Positions 1-6,985 of a stretch of 64,000 nucleotides of DNA are shown here, in pieces. This DNA comes from Rhizobiaceae bacterium (GTDB lineage Bacteria; Pseudomonadota; Alphaproteobacteria; Rhizobiales; Rhizobiaceae), in the NCBI GenBank assembly GCA_017643495.1, contig JAEPNK010000001.1:229623-293622 (forward strand). The letters run 5' to 3'. The translations under genes and the position numbers were made by a program. Each line of letters opens with the position of its first letter. Position 1 is the first letter of the stretch. The notes beneath the pieces are model-generated. The model had not been told where the DNA came from and ran no database searches. It saw only the letters and a list, made by a program, of their open reading frames with translations.

Positions 1-402
1 GATGGCATCAAGGCTGCCCTTTCCTATCCGGAAAACTCGCTCTGCTTCCAACCGTGTGAATACAAAACCACGCTTGAGATGGTAGGCCTTGCCAAGCGTG
101 TCGGGTTTCTGGAAGCGGATGGCCCCCATGCGCTCGAAGGCTTGTCAAACGGTGAGAAACAGCGCCTTGTATTTGCAAGAATATTGTTGCTGAAGCCGGC
201 AATCATCCTGCTGGATGAAGCTACCAGTGCACTGAACCGGGAAGCGGAAGAAGCAATGTTTGGGCTGGTCAGAAAACATCTTCCCGCTTCGACAATCATC
301 TGTGTTTCCCATCACCGGCCATCCGGGATGAATATTGACAGGGAAATGGACTTGTCAGTTTTTATCGCCTCGCAATCACGCAACAAGGCAGGCCAATTAT
401 AA
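1..402 (+). CDS. ABC transporter ATP-binding protein, C-terminal part (YddA/SbmA-BacA-like), partial
   Basis: The open frame enters from the left edge and stops at 400-402, so only the last 133 residues of a nucleotide-binding domain are seen. Visible motifs are the ABC signature LSNGEKQR, Walker B IILLDEAT, a D-loop SALN (usually SALD) and an H-loop VSHH. The LSYPEN start and short tail resemble half-transporters with a fused membrane domain of the YddA / BacA-SbmA group, which move peptides or lipids across the inner membrane. That subgroup is an inference, because the membrane domain lies outside the window. Nothing suggests a broken gene. Confidence 0.8.
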   Translation, partial: DGIKAALSYPENSLCFQPCEYKTTLEMVGLAKRVGFLEADGPHALEGLSNGEKQRLVFARILLLKPAIILLDEATSALNREAEEAMFGLVRKHLPASTIICVSHHRPSGMNIDREMDLSVFIASQSRNKAGQL

Positions 403-438
403 AGATAATGCTCTCAAGCCGGACAAACTCTTCCAAGG

Positions 439-453
439 TTAATGATATTTTAA
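439..453. promoter_or_regulatory. candidate CtrA box (TTAA-N7-TTAA)
   Basis: TTAA at 439-442 and TTAA at 450-453 are separated by exactly seven bases, the spacing of the alphaproteobacterial CtrA consensus. The box lies in an AT-rich gap 106 bases upstream of the unknown gene starting at 560, a usual promoter distance. Binding is inferred from pattern and place only. Confidence 0.4.
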
Positions 454-559
454 GTACAATTTATCAACTTGGCATGGTGCGATTTATGCATGACGCCTAG
501 ATCATTTGTAACTCGGGAAGCGCAATTGGGTTCGCATCCTGTCGAGCAAGGTTATCGTC

Positions 560-1129
560 ATGCAAGCTGTAAATCCTTTCACGTCTTCTGCTCTTGCTGT
601 TTTCAAAAAGACGGCCAACTTGCAGGCGCAGGACCAGTCATCGATACAGAATCAACCTGTACAAGGCAGTCTCGTTCCCGGGATCAAAAACCCGGCAACA
701 ACCAACAGTGCGGCTGAAGCCAGAATTGCCGATAATTTCTTCAGCATGAGCTATCGGGATACCAACGAAATCAAAATGCAAATCTTTGAGAGGCTGGGCG
801 AAAAGCTCGGTCTTGAGATGAAAAGTTATGAAGATCCCGGCAGTTTTGCCCGTGACCTTCGGCTGGCTGTACAGGAAATCCGCCGCAAGGAAGGCGGTGA
901 AAGCCTGTTGAAAGAAATCGGGCACGAACTGGGATTGGACAAGCTCGGTGTAACTATTGATGATGTTATCAATGCAATTGACGAACCGGATGGCGAAGCA
1001 GACAACAGGCTTACAAAGGCCATTGAAGAAGAATACAAAATAAACCTCAAGAAAGATGGTGAGCCGGCGTCACCGTCAGACAGAGGTTTTCAAATTGACG
1101 ATATAGGTCTTTACAGCATTCATCCCTGA
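560..1129 (+). CDS. hypothetical soluble protein, NPF N-terminus
   Basis: I do not recognise this 189-residue protein. It has no signal peptide or membrane segment. Residues 1-55 are Gln/Ser/Asn-rich and look disordered, starting MQAVNPFTSS. Residues 60-165 are charged and predicted helical, with EKLGLEMKSY and GHELGLDKLGVTIDD suggesting short helix-turn-helix-like packing. The start is supported by AAGG eight bases upstream of ATG 560. The gene stands alone between the ABC transporter and tRNA-Arg, with a candidate CtrA box upstream. Codon use and base composition match the neighbours, so nothing indicates recent transfer. A second unrecognised low-complexity protein at 57419 has a comparable layout. 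Confidence 0.75.
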   Translation: MQAVNPFTSSALAVFKKTANLQAQDQSSIQNQPVQGSLVPGIKNPATTNSAAEARIADNFFSMSYRDTNEIKMQIFERLGEKLGLEMKSYEDPGSFARDLRLAVQEIRRKEGGESLLKEIGHELGLDKLGVTIDDVINAIDEPDGEADNRLTKAIEEEYKINLKKDGEPASPSDRGFQIDDIGLYSIHP

Positions 1130-1216
1130 AGAACGGGAAAATTTCTTTTCAACCATTAGCGGCCAAGCACCTGTTTGGCTTGGCGGCATGCAATGAATGG
1201 GCTAAGAAAAACCCGT

Positions 1217-1293
1217 GGTCCCGTAGCTCATCAGGATAGAGCGACAGATTCCTAATCTGTAGGTAACAGGTTCGAGTCCTGTCGGGATCACCA
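1217..1293 (+). tRNA. tRNA-Arg (anticodon CCU)
   Basis: A full cloverleaf can be drawn. The acceptor stem is GGTCCCG (1217-1223) with CGGGATC (1283-1289), including one G-U pair. The D stem is GCTC/GAGC. The anticodon stem is ACAGA/TCTGT (1244-1248, 1256-1260) around the loop TTCCTAA, giving anticodon CCT. The variable loop is AGGTA and the T arm is ACAGG-TTCGAGT-CCTGT. The discriminator is A, and CCA is encoded at 1291-1293. It reads AGG arginine codons. Confidence 0.96.
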
Positions 1294-1355
1294 CCAAACC
1301 CGGCCCTTTCAATCCATAACCGGCTGTTGCCGATGGTTCGCATATCGTGGACGCG

Positions 1356-1712
1356 TCACTGCCGGGCCTGGCCGGAGGGCTGGTCCTGAAGTTCTGTGTA
1401 GTGTCGCCCCCAGTCACGCAAGGCCATCAATACCGGTTCAAGTGTTTTGCCGCGTTCACTCAGGCTGTATTCAACATGAGGCGGCACGACAGGGAAGACC
1501 GTGCGATCGACAAGGCCATCGTCTTCCATTTCCCGTAATTGCTTCGTCAGCATCCGCTGCGTAACACTTCCCACTTCCCGTTTGAGTTCATTATAGCGTT
1601 TTGGCCCGTCCAGCAGATGATACAACACCACCCCTTTCCACTTGCCACCTATTCTCTCCAAAGCTGCTTCAACCGGGCAGCCCGGCGCGCAGTCATAGCT
1701 TTCAAACCTCAT
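1356..1712 (-). CDS. HxlR-family transcriptional regulator
   Basis: This 118-residue protein is a single winged-helix domain of the HxlR type. The hallmark CPVEAALERIGGKWK occupies residues 12-26, and GSVTQRMLTKQLREMEDDGLV is the recognition helix region followed by a wing. Cys8 and Cys12 lie in the N-terminal stretch where redox- or aldehyde-sensing members of this family (HypR/YodB-like) keep a reactive cysteine. The gene is divergent from an alcohol/quinone oxidoreductase at 1864 with a 151-base shared promoter, the usual arrangement for an HxlR sensor and its detoxification target. The ligand is unknown; regulation of the neighbour is an inference. Confidence 0.9.
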   Translation of the reverse strand: MRFESYDCAPGCPVEAALERIGGKWKGVVLYHLLDGPKRYNELKREVGSVTQRMLTKQLREMEDDGLVDRTVFPVVPPHVEYSLSERGKTLEPVLMALRDWGRHYTELQDQPSGQARQ

Positions 1713-1732
1713 GGCTGTAATTCATTCCTTTA

Positions 1733-1755
1733 CAGTATACTTTTTGTATCTACTG
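1733..1755. promoter_or_regulatory. possible HxlR operator
   Basis: An imperfect inverted repeat, CAGTATAC (1733-1740), TTTTT, then GTATCTACTG (1746-1755), sits in the gap between the HxlR gene and the oxidoreductase gene. One extra base breaks the right arm. Its place just upstream of the HxlR start fits autoregulation. The evidence is symmetry and position only. Confidence 0.3.
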
Positions 1756-1863
1756 CACAAAAAAGTGCGTACTTGCAGTTATTGATCCTTCTGAATATCT
1801 CTCAAAATACAGCAAGACAAGTATAACTTCCTTGCCTGAGTTGAACCTGCTCTAGGAAAACAA

Positions 1864-2901
1864 ATGAACAAAATGAAAGCAATTGCACTAACCCGTTACT
1901 TGCCGGTCGAATATCCGGAAGCATTTCATGACATGGAACTGGAAAAGCCGGTGCCTGCCGGTCAGGACATTCTTGTTTCGGTCCGGGCAATAGCCGTGAA
2001 CCCGGTAGATACCAAGGTACGCAAGGGCCGGGGAAACGAGGGCAAGGTGGAAGATCCGCCTCGCGTACTGGGATGGGATGCAAGTGGCGTGGTCGAAGCT
2101 GTTGGTGATGCCGTAGCGCTTTTCAAACCTGGTGACGAGGTGTTTTATTCAGGTGACATTACCCGTCCGGGCAGCAACAGTGAATTTCATCTTGTTGACG
2201 AACGGATTGTCGGTTTCAAGCCTGCGTCCCTTTCCCATGCCCAGGCAGCAGCCCTGCCGCTGACCAGCATCACTGCATATGAATCCTTCTTTGACAGATT
2301 GGGAATTGATCGCGATGGCGGCAATGCAGGCCAGTCAATCCTGATCATCGGCGGAGCCGGAGGGGTCGGGTCCATCGGCATACAACTAGCCAAACACGCA
2401 GGACTTGTCGTTATCGCAACCGCATCACGTCCTGAAACCTCTGACTGGGTAAAGGAACTGGGCGCAGATCATGTAGTGAACCATCATGCTGACATGGTGG
2501 CTCAGGTCCGCAATCTTGGCATTGAGCATGTCGACCATATCGCTATATTCAACGACATGCGCCATTGGGAAACCGCAGTTGAGTTGATCAGGCCGCAAGG
2601 CGGCATCGTGTCCATAGATGACACCAATCTGCCCATGCCGATGGAAGGCATGAAGATGAAGGCAGCAAGCCTGCATTGGGAATTCATGTTTGCCCGTTCC
2701 ATGCACCAGACACCTGACATGATCCGCCAACACGAACTGCTTTCCTGGATTGCCGGCGAAATCGACAAGGGGCGCCTCAGGACGACACTTGACACCATCC
2801 TTTCGCCAATCAACGCGGAAACCCTTCGTGAAGCACATCGTCTTGTTGAGACAGGCAGCGCCAAGGGCAAGGTCGTAATCGAAGGCTTCAAGAACAGTTG
2901 A
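1864..2901 (+). CDS. zinc-type alcohol dehydrogenase-like / quinone oxidoreductase (MDR family)
   Basis: This 345-residue protein belongs to the medium-chain dehydrogenase/reductase superfamily. The N-terminal GroES-like part carries VRAIAVNPVDTK (about 40-51), and the Rossmann part carries GGAGGVGS at 163-170 for NAD(P)H. The structural-zinc cysteines of classical alcohol dehydrogenases are absent, and the NPVDTK motif points to the zinc-independent quinone/enone reductase branch. AGGA seven bases upstream supports ATG 1864. It is divergent from the HxlR regulator and followed by a strong terminator, so it is probably a single-gene unit induced by reactive carbonyls or quinones. The substrate is inferred from family only. 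Confidence 0.88.
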   Translation: MNKMKAIALTRYLPVEYPEAFHDMELEKPVPAGQDILVSVRAIAVNPVDTKVRKGRGNEGKVEDPPRVLGWDASGVVEAVGDAVALFKPGDEVFYSGDITRPGSNSEFHLVDERIVGFKPASLSHAQAAALPLTSITAYESFFDRLGIDRDGGNAGQSILIIGGAGGVGSIGIQLAKHAGLVVIATASRPETSDWVKELGADHVVNHHADMVAQVRNLGIEHVDHIAIFNDMRHWETAVELIRPQGGIVSIDDTNLPMPMEGMKMKAASLHWEFMFARSMHQTPDMIRQHELLSWIAGEIDKGRLRTTLDTILSPINAETLREAHRLVETGSAKGKVVIEGFKNS

Positions 2902-2918
2902 AAAGCGCCTTCACACAG

Positions 2919-2952
2919 AAACCCCGCTTCGCATTGAAGCGGGGTTCTTTTT
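2919..2952 (+). terminator. rho-independent terminator after the oxidoreductase gene
   Basis: Arms ACCCCGCTTC (2921-2930) and GAAGCGGGGT (2936-2945) pair perfectly over a five-base loop. They are followed by TCTTTTT, eighteen bases after the stop codon at 2901. Confidence 0.9.
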
Positions 2953-2994
2953 GCCGGCCACAAGGGGCGGCATGACCGGCATTAACTGTTTTCC

Positions 2995-3369
2995 CTAGTT
3001 GTATGGGGAATTGCAGTAGCGTCGCGGTCCGCTATACGGCTGGTATGTATCGGAGCGCACGTCGTAAGAGCGGTAGCGGCTCAGGCACCAGTCGACATGG
3101 GCACTTCCGGTGTGAACGACTTCACGCTGGACATAGACGGTGCGCGGCGCATGGCGTCGCTCGACATAGACGCGGCGGTGACGCCGGTTGTTGTTGATGA
3201 TGGCACCGGTAACCACGCCTGCGACGGCACCGGCTGCTGCACCTCTCCAGAAGGCCTTGCTTCCGGCATGGGCGTTTTGGGGAGCGGCGAAGGATGCCGC
3301 GGTTGCAATGGTGGCGATTGCAAGGGTTGTGATGGTTGCTTTTTTGAAGCTTGAAGCGGAACTGGTCAT
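2995..3369 (-). CDS. BA14K family protein (first of a tandem pair)
   Basis: This 124-residue exported protein starts at ATG 3369, chosen because GGAGGG lies just upstream and a clean signal peptide follows (hydrophobic stretch 12-30, cleavage after AHA near 35). A Gly/Ala-rich segment AAAGAVAGVVTGAIINN (about 44-60) follows, like glycine-zipper segments. The C-terminal BA14K domain has WCLSRYRSYDV (94-104), TYQPY and a closing Cys119. The family was named from a Brucella abortus immunoreactive protein with lectin-like activity; its physiological role is poorly defined. It lies downstream of a paralogue at 3602-3952 on the same strand. Confidence 0.9.
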   Translation of the reverse strand: MTSSASSFKKATITTLAIATIATAASFAAPQNAHAGSKAFWRGAAAGAVAGVVTGAIINNNRRHRRVYVERRHAPRTVYVQREVVHTGSAHVDWCLSRYRSYDVRSDTYQPYSGPRRYCNSPYN

Positions 3370-3551
3370 TGTGGTTTCCCTCCGGGTTTGGTTGCTGCTT
3401 GCTTTGTCTTGTGGCCCGGTTGCGTCTCCTGCTGCATCCGCTGCCCTTCGATGAAACCAACCTACCCAAAACAACAAACAACCGATGTGCAATCCGTCAC
3501 ACACAAAACAAAACCGTCAAAATTTTTCAAAAAACCATCAAGAATACCGCA

Positions 3552-3580
3552 TAAAAAAACCCGCCGACTTCGGCGGGTTT
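3552..3580 (-). terminator. rho-independent terminator between the BA14K genes
   Basis: ACCCGCCG (3559-3566) pairs with CGGCGGGT (3571-3578) over a four-base loop. Read on the minus strand it ends in a run of seven T (3552-3558). It should end the transcript of the upstream BA14K gene (3602-3952), so the two paralogues are probably transcribed separately. Confidence 0.88.
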
Positions 3581-3601
3581 ACTATTCATGTTCTTCCCGA
3601 C

Positions 3602-3952
3602 TTAATTGTAAGGGGAGTAACAGCGGCGGCGTGGTCCGTGATACGGTTGATACGTATCAGAGCGCACATGATAGGAACGATACTTCCTTGAACACCACCG
3701 GATGTGCCTGTCATCGTAACGGTCAATCACGATGGTACGGCGGTGGGGCCGTCGATGATAATACCGGCGATCCCGGCGGTTCTTGTTAATGATTGCACCA
3801 GTAATGGCACCTGCAACTGCACCAGCTGCCGCACCACGCCAGAAATCCCGGCGATCAGCCTGAGCGTTACTTGTTGCTGCAAATGCTGCCGACGAAGCAA
3901 TCATGACAACTGCCATCGTTGAGACTACAGTTTTTTTGAGCGATCGGGCCAT
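3602..3952 (-). CDS. BA14K family protein (second of the pair)
   Basis: This 116-residue exported protein starts at ATG 3952, preceded by GGAGG. The signal peptide runs to about residue 32 (SNAQA), followed by FWRGAAAGAVAGAITGAI, a basic Arg/His/Tyr-rich middle and the BA14K signature WCSRKYRSYHV (about 87-97), TYQPYHG and a final Cys111. It shares the domain layout and the FWRGAAAGAVAG block with the gene at 2995-3369 but differs in the middle, which points to an old duplication. The very basic middle (many Arg/His/Tyr) may bind anionic envelope polymers; this is speculative. Confidence 0.9.
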   Translation of the reverse strand: MARSLKKTVVSTMAVVMIASSAAFAATSNAQADRRDFWRGAAAGAVAGAITGAIINKNRRDRRYYHRRPHRRTIVIDRYDDRHIRWCSRKYRSYHVRSDTYQPYHGPRRRCYSPYN

Positions 3953-4035
3953 TAGAATACCTCCATGGACTTTTCGGTCCTTCAGTTTGAAAATCGGTTT
4001 CAATATATAAACATATCTTCCGGCGTAATGTTCCC

Positions 4036-4230
4036 CTAAATCCGGGAAAAGCCATCTTTCAGAATGGCATCATCCCTTCCACAGGAACGGGAACGCTTGT
4101 TTCCGCGGCATTTTCCAGAACAATACAGCACCTCGCTCCAGTTTTTCTTCCACTTCCTGCGCCATGTGAAATCCTTGTTGCATACCGGACAGGTTTTGAC
4201 CGGCAGGTGCTGTTTCCTTCTCATTTTCAT
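4036..4230 (-). CDS. DUF2256 zinc-binding microprotein
   Basis: This 64-residue basic protein matches DUF2256 (COG4338). CPVC (Cys14, Cys17), FTWRRKWKKNWSEV (21-34), YCSGKC (Cys37, Cys41) and a run of basic residues form a treble-clef-like Cys4 zinc site. The function is unknown. In other bacteria these genes often lie beside cryptochrome/photolyase-type genes, but none is in this window. The start is the first ATG of an AAC-ATG-AAA-ATG stretch; a second ATG two codons later is an alternative, and the ribosome-binding site is weak. It is divergent from the DUF1127 gene. Confidence 0.88.
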   Translation of the reverse strand: MKMRRKQHLPVKTCPVCNKDFTWRRKWKKNWSEVLYCSGKCRGNKRSRSCGRDDAILKDGFSRI

Positions 4231-4287
4231 GTTGAATTGATACTTCCGCCATTTTCAAGCGCTCCCAGGGAAAGGATTGCCGGAGCG

Positions 4288-4302
4288 TTAACCTATGCTT
4301 AA
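4288..4302. promoter_or_regulatory. candidate CtrA box
   Basis: TTAA-CCTATGC-TTAA (4288-4302) matches the full CtrA pattern, including the CC that commonly follows the first half-site. It lies between the divergent DUF2256 (58 bases away) and DUF1127 (102 bases away) genes and could serve either. Confidence 0.45.
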
Positions 4303-4404
4303 TGCTGCAATGCAATTTCCGCATGCCTGATATTCTGAAATGGCACTCGTCTTCAGCCTTTCAAGCTTCTATATGAGCTTCAGACAAATTCTTGGAGAAG
4401 ACCA

Positions 4405-4545
4405 ATGGACCTGATCAATTCATACAGAAAATGGCGCAACTACCGTCGCACTGTTTCCGAGCTTAGCGCTCTTTCAAACCGCGAACTTGATGACCTCGGC
4501 ATTACCCGTGGTGAAATTCGTTTCGTAGCGGCTAGAAAACGCTAA
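4405..4545 (+). CDS. DUF1127 domain microprotein
   Basis: This 46-residue protein starts MDLINSYRKWRNYRR and carries the DUF1127 signature LSNRELDDLGITRGEI (24-39), then a basic tail. GGAG at 4394-4397 supports ATG 4405. DUF1127 proteins are abundant in alphaproteobacteria. Studied members (for example in Agrobacterium and Rhodobacter) bind RNA or affect phosphate, carbohydrate and RNA metabolism. The gene stands alone, with a CtrA-like box about 100 bases upstream. Confidence 0.9.
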   Translation: MDLINSYRKWRNYRRTVSELSALSNRELDDLGITRGEIRFVAARKR

Positions 4546-4733
4546 AACACTACCCATATAAGCATAGGTTTTTCTGGCCCTCCCCCTCCCTCCAGCCAGG
4601 AAAACCCAAGGGCCACCCAATTCTCCTCCCTGGGATTGGCCCACAAACAGCACCTGCTGCGAGATGATCGCGGCGGGTGTTGTTGTTTTTGGACCCTGTT
4701 CATGTTTATAGACAAAATGGAAAGGACAAGCTG

Positions 4734-6167
4734 TTGACTGAAAAACTCCACATCATTGGCGGCGGACTGGCAGGCTCTGAGGCAGCATGGCAGGCTGCAG
4801 AACTGGGTATCCAGGTAATTCTGCATGAAATGCGGCCGGTGCGGGGAACCGATGCCCACAACACAGACGGGTTGGCAGAACTGGTCTGCAGCAATTCTTT
4901 CCGTTCGGATGATGCAGAAACCAATGCAGTAGGACTGCTGCATGAGGAAATGCGTGTCGCAGGTTCGCTGATCATGCAATGTGGTGACAGGCACAAGGTA
5001 CCTGCAGGAAGCGCGCTTGCTGTAGACCGGGATCGGTTTTCCGAAGACGTTACAGCGCATATCGAAAATCATCCCCGGATTGAAATCCGGCGTGAGGAGG
5101 TCACCGGACTGCCTGCCGCTGAATGGGGACAGACAATTATTGCCACCGGTCCGCTCACGGCTCCGGATCTGGCTCACGAAATAGCCACGGCAACCGGAGA
5201 AGACGAATTGTCTTTTTTCGATGCCATAGCCCCAATAGTCCATTTCGATTCCATAAACCTGGACAAGGCCTGGTTTCAGTCCCGATATGACAAGGTCGGT
5301 CCGGGAGGCACCGGCAAGGATTACATAAACTGTCCGCTGGACCAGGACCAGTACGAAGCCTTTATTGATGCCCTGCTTGCAGGAGAAAAGACAGAATTCA
5401 AGGAATGGGAGAACGTGCCCTATTTCGACGGCTGCCTCCCGATTGAAGTCATGGCTGAGCGGGGTCGAGAGACCTTGCGTCACGGACCGATGAAGCCGAT
5501 GGGCCTGACCAATGAACACAATCCGGATGTAAAGCCCTATGCGGTTGTTCAGTTGCGCCAGGACAATGCGCTTGGCACGCTTTACAATATTGTCGGCTTT
5601 CAGACGAAGCTCAAATACGGGGCCCAGGGTGAAATCCTGCGCATGATCCCGGGCCTGGAGCAGGCAGAGTTTGCTCGGCTGGGGGGCATTCACAGAAACA
5701 CTTATCTAAACTCGCCCAAAGTGCTTGATGAGCGCCTTTGCCTCAAAAACCGGGCGGATATACGCTTTGCCGGCCAGATTACAGGGTGTGAAGGATACAT
5801 CGAGAGCGCTTCAATCGGCATTCTCGCAGCACGATTTGCCGTTGCGGAAATCCTCGGCCAACAATTGCCGCTTCCTCCTGTCACGACAGCCATGGGCGCC
5901 CTGCTGCACCATATCACTACGGGCCACGTTTCCTACGATGAAGAGGGTAACAGCAATGAACGCTCAAAACGTTCATTCCAGCCAATGAATGTAAACTTTG
6001 GCCTGTTTCCCCCACTTGCAGAGGGTGTTTTGCAAAAGCCTGAGGGCGTGAAGCGCTGGCGCGGCAAGGACAAGTCAATCGCCAAAAAGAAAGCAATGAG
6101 TGCGCGCGCGCTCGCAGGTTTCCGTGATTGGCTTTCCGGACAATCCAGCCTACAGGCAGCCGAATAG
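4734..6167 (+). CDS. trmFO: methylenetetrahydrofolate-tRNA-(uracil-5-)-methyltransferase TrmFO
   Basis: TrmFO makes ribothymidine at position 54 of the tRNA T-loop, using methylenetetrahydrofolate and FADH2. The 477-residue protein opens with the FAD motif [12 protein letters not shown] (7-18). It carries family blocks [26 protein letters not shown] (active-site cysteine region) and [16 protein letters not shown] place the start at TTG 4734, because AAAGGA lies seven bases upstream and the Rossmann fold starts at once; a GTG at 4677 in the same frame would add 19 residues without a ribosome-binding site. It is transcribed alone. The 188-base gap before it holds only a C-rich tract near 4578-4593. 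Confidence 0.95.
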   Translation: MTEKLHIIGGGLAGSEAAWQAAELGIQVILHEMRPVRGTDAHNTDGLAELVCSNSFRSDDAETNAVGLLHEEMRVAGSLIMQCGDRHKVPAGSALAVDRDRFSEDVTAHIENHPRIEIRREEVTGLPAAEWGQTIIATGPLTAPDLAHEIATATGEDELSFFDAIAPIVHFDSINLDKAWFQSRYDKVGPGGTGKDYINCPLDQDQYEAFIDALLAGEKTEFKEWENVPYFDGCLPIEVMAERGRETLRHGPMKPMGLTNEHNPDVKPYAVVQLRQDNALGTLYNIVGFQTKLKYGAQGEILRMIPGLEQAEFARLGGIHRNTYLNSPKVLDERLCLKNRADIRFAGQITGCEGYIESASIGILAARFAVAEILGQQLPLPPVTTAMGALLHHITTGHVSYDEEGNSNERSKRSFQPMNVNFGLFPPLAEGVLQKPEGVKRWRGKDKSIAKKKAMSARALAGFRDWLSGQSSLQAAE

Positions 6168-6339
6168 CAGCATCGCCCACCGTCGGGCGTAGGCTCAAGC
6201 ATCATATTCACTGCGACCTTCACTTACCGTGCAAAGGCATGCACCGCATTCCTTTCAGCAAGCGTTGAACAGGCCGCGAGCCTGGTTGTCTCCAAACCCG
6301 TGTTCCTGTCCCCCTTAGGAAAAGACTGCCTCCATTTTT

Positions 6340-6369
6340 ATTGACTGATCAGTCAATCAATAATAAAAT
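6340..6369 (+). promoter_or_regulatory. betIA promoter with overlapping BetI operator
   Basis: A perfect 18-bp palindrome, ATTGACTGATCAGTCAAT (6340-6357), contains the -35 element TTGACT (6341-6346). A consensus-like -10 TAAAAT (6364-6369) follows at 17-base spacing. The betI start is 26 bases downstream. This is the geometry expected of a TetR-family repressor that blocks its own operon and is released by choline. Confidence 0.85.
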
Positions 6370-6394
6370 CATAATTGATACAGCGAGGAATGTG

Positions 6395-6985
6395 ATGCCA
6401 AGAACAGGTACAGAACCCGCAAGGCGGCAAGCGTTGATAAACGCTGCAATCGACATGATTGGTGAAAACGGTTCGACCGAAGTAACCGTCAAGGAAATTG
6501 CAACACGGGCCGGAATGTCTTCCGCCCTCGCCTTTCATTACTTTGGCGGCAAGGACGAGATTATCTTCGAAACCATGCGTCATCTGATGCGTGAACTCGG
6601 CAAGAGCACGATTGCAAGGCTTCAAAAAGCCGAAACGCCATTGGCAAGACTTGATGCTGTTATTGCAAGCAGCTTTGAGGGTGACCAGTTTTCGAGAACA
6701 ACGATCGCGGCATGGCTTGTCTTTTACATGCGGGCCCTTTCCTCAGATGCATCGGCAAGGCTTTTGACGATTTATACCCGCCGCCTGAGAAGCAACATCC
6801 TTCACGCCTTGCGTCAGCTCTGCGTTTCTCGTGAAGCGGAAAATATCGAGCAGGGTCTCTCTGCGATGATTGACGGGCTGTACATCCGGCACGGACTGCG
6901 CCCGCAAGGCCCAAATGCCGATGAAGCAATTCATACCTGCCGCGATTTTCTTGACCGGCAGCTTGCATCCGAAAGGATTGAATGA
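6395..6985 (+). CDS. betI: choline-responsive TetR-family repressor BetI
   Basis: This 196-residue regulator begins [15 protein letters not shown], typical of BetI. The helix-turn-helix [21 protein letters not shown] lies at about residues 30-50, and the C-terminal ligand domain ends with the BetI-like [17 protein letters not shown] 6395 has GAGGAA immediately upstream; an in-frame TTG at 6341 is the promoter -35 box and cannot be the start. BetI represses glycine-betaine synthesis genes until choline binds. The stop codon overlaps the betA start by four bases (ATGA), so the two are translationally coupled. Confidence 0.92.
   Translation: MPRTGTEPARRQALINAAIDMIGENGSTEVTVKEIATRAGMSSALAFHYFGGKDEIIFETMRHLMRELGKSTIARLQKAETPLARLDAVIASSFEGDQFSRTTIAAWLVFYMRALSSDASARLLTIYTRRLRSNILHALRQLCVSREAENIEQGLSAMIDGLYIRHGLRPQGPNADEAIHTCRDFLDRQLASERIE

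Noticed and set aside
1162-1184. Hairpin GCCAAGC/GCTTGGC as a terminator
   Set aside because: There is no T-run on either strand. It may be a processing or promoter-proximal structure of the tRNA transcript, but nothing supports this.
1217-1293. tRNA-Arg as an integration site
   Set aside because: No integrase or repeated 3' tRNA end was seen in the adjacent sequence, and neighbouring genes have normal composition.
4575-4600. G-rich minus-strand tract upstream of trmFO as a G-quadruplex
   Set aside because: Only three runs of three or more G plus a GG are present, flanked by a short CTGG/CCAG match. Too weak to call without conservation.
4542-5693. Long open frame antisense to trmFO
   Set aside because: The trmFO frame has clear FAD and catalytic motifs, and the antisense product shows no domain and a frame-shadow composition.
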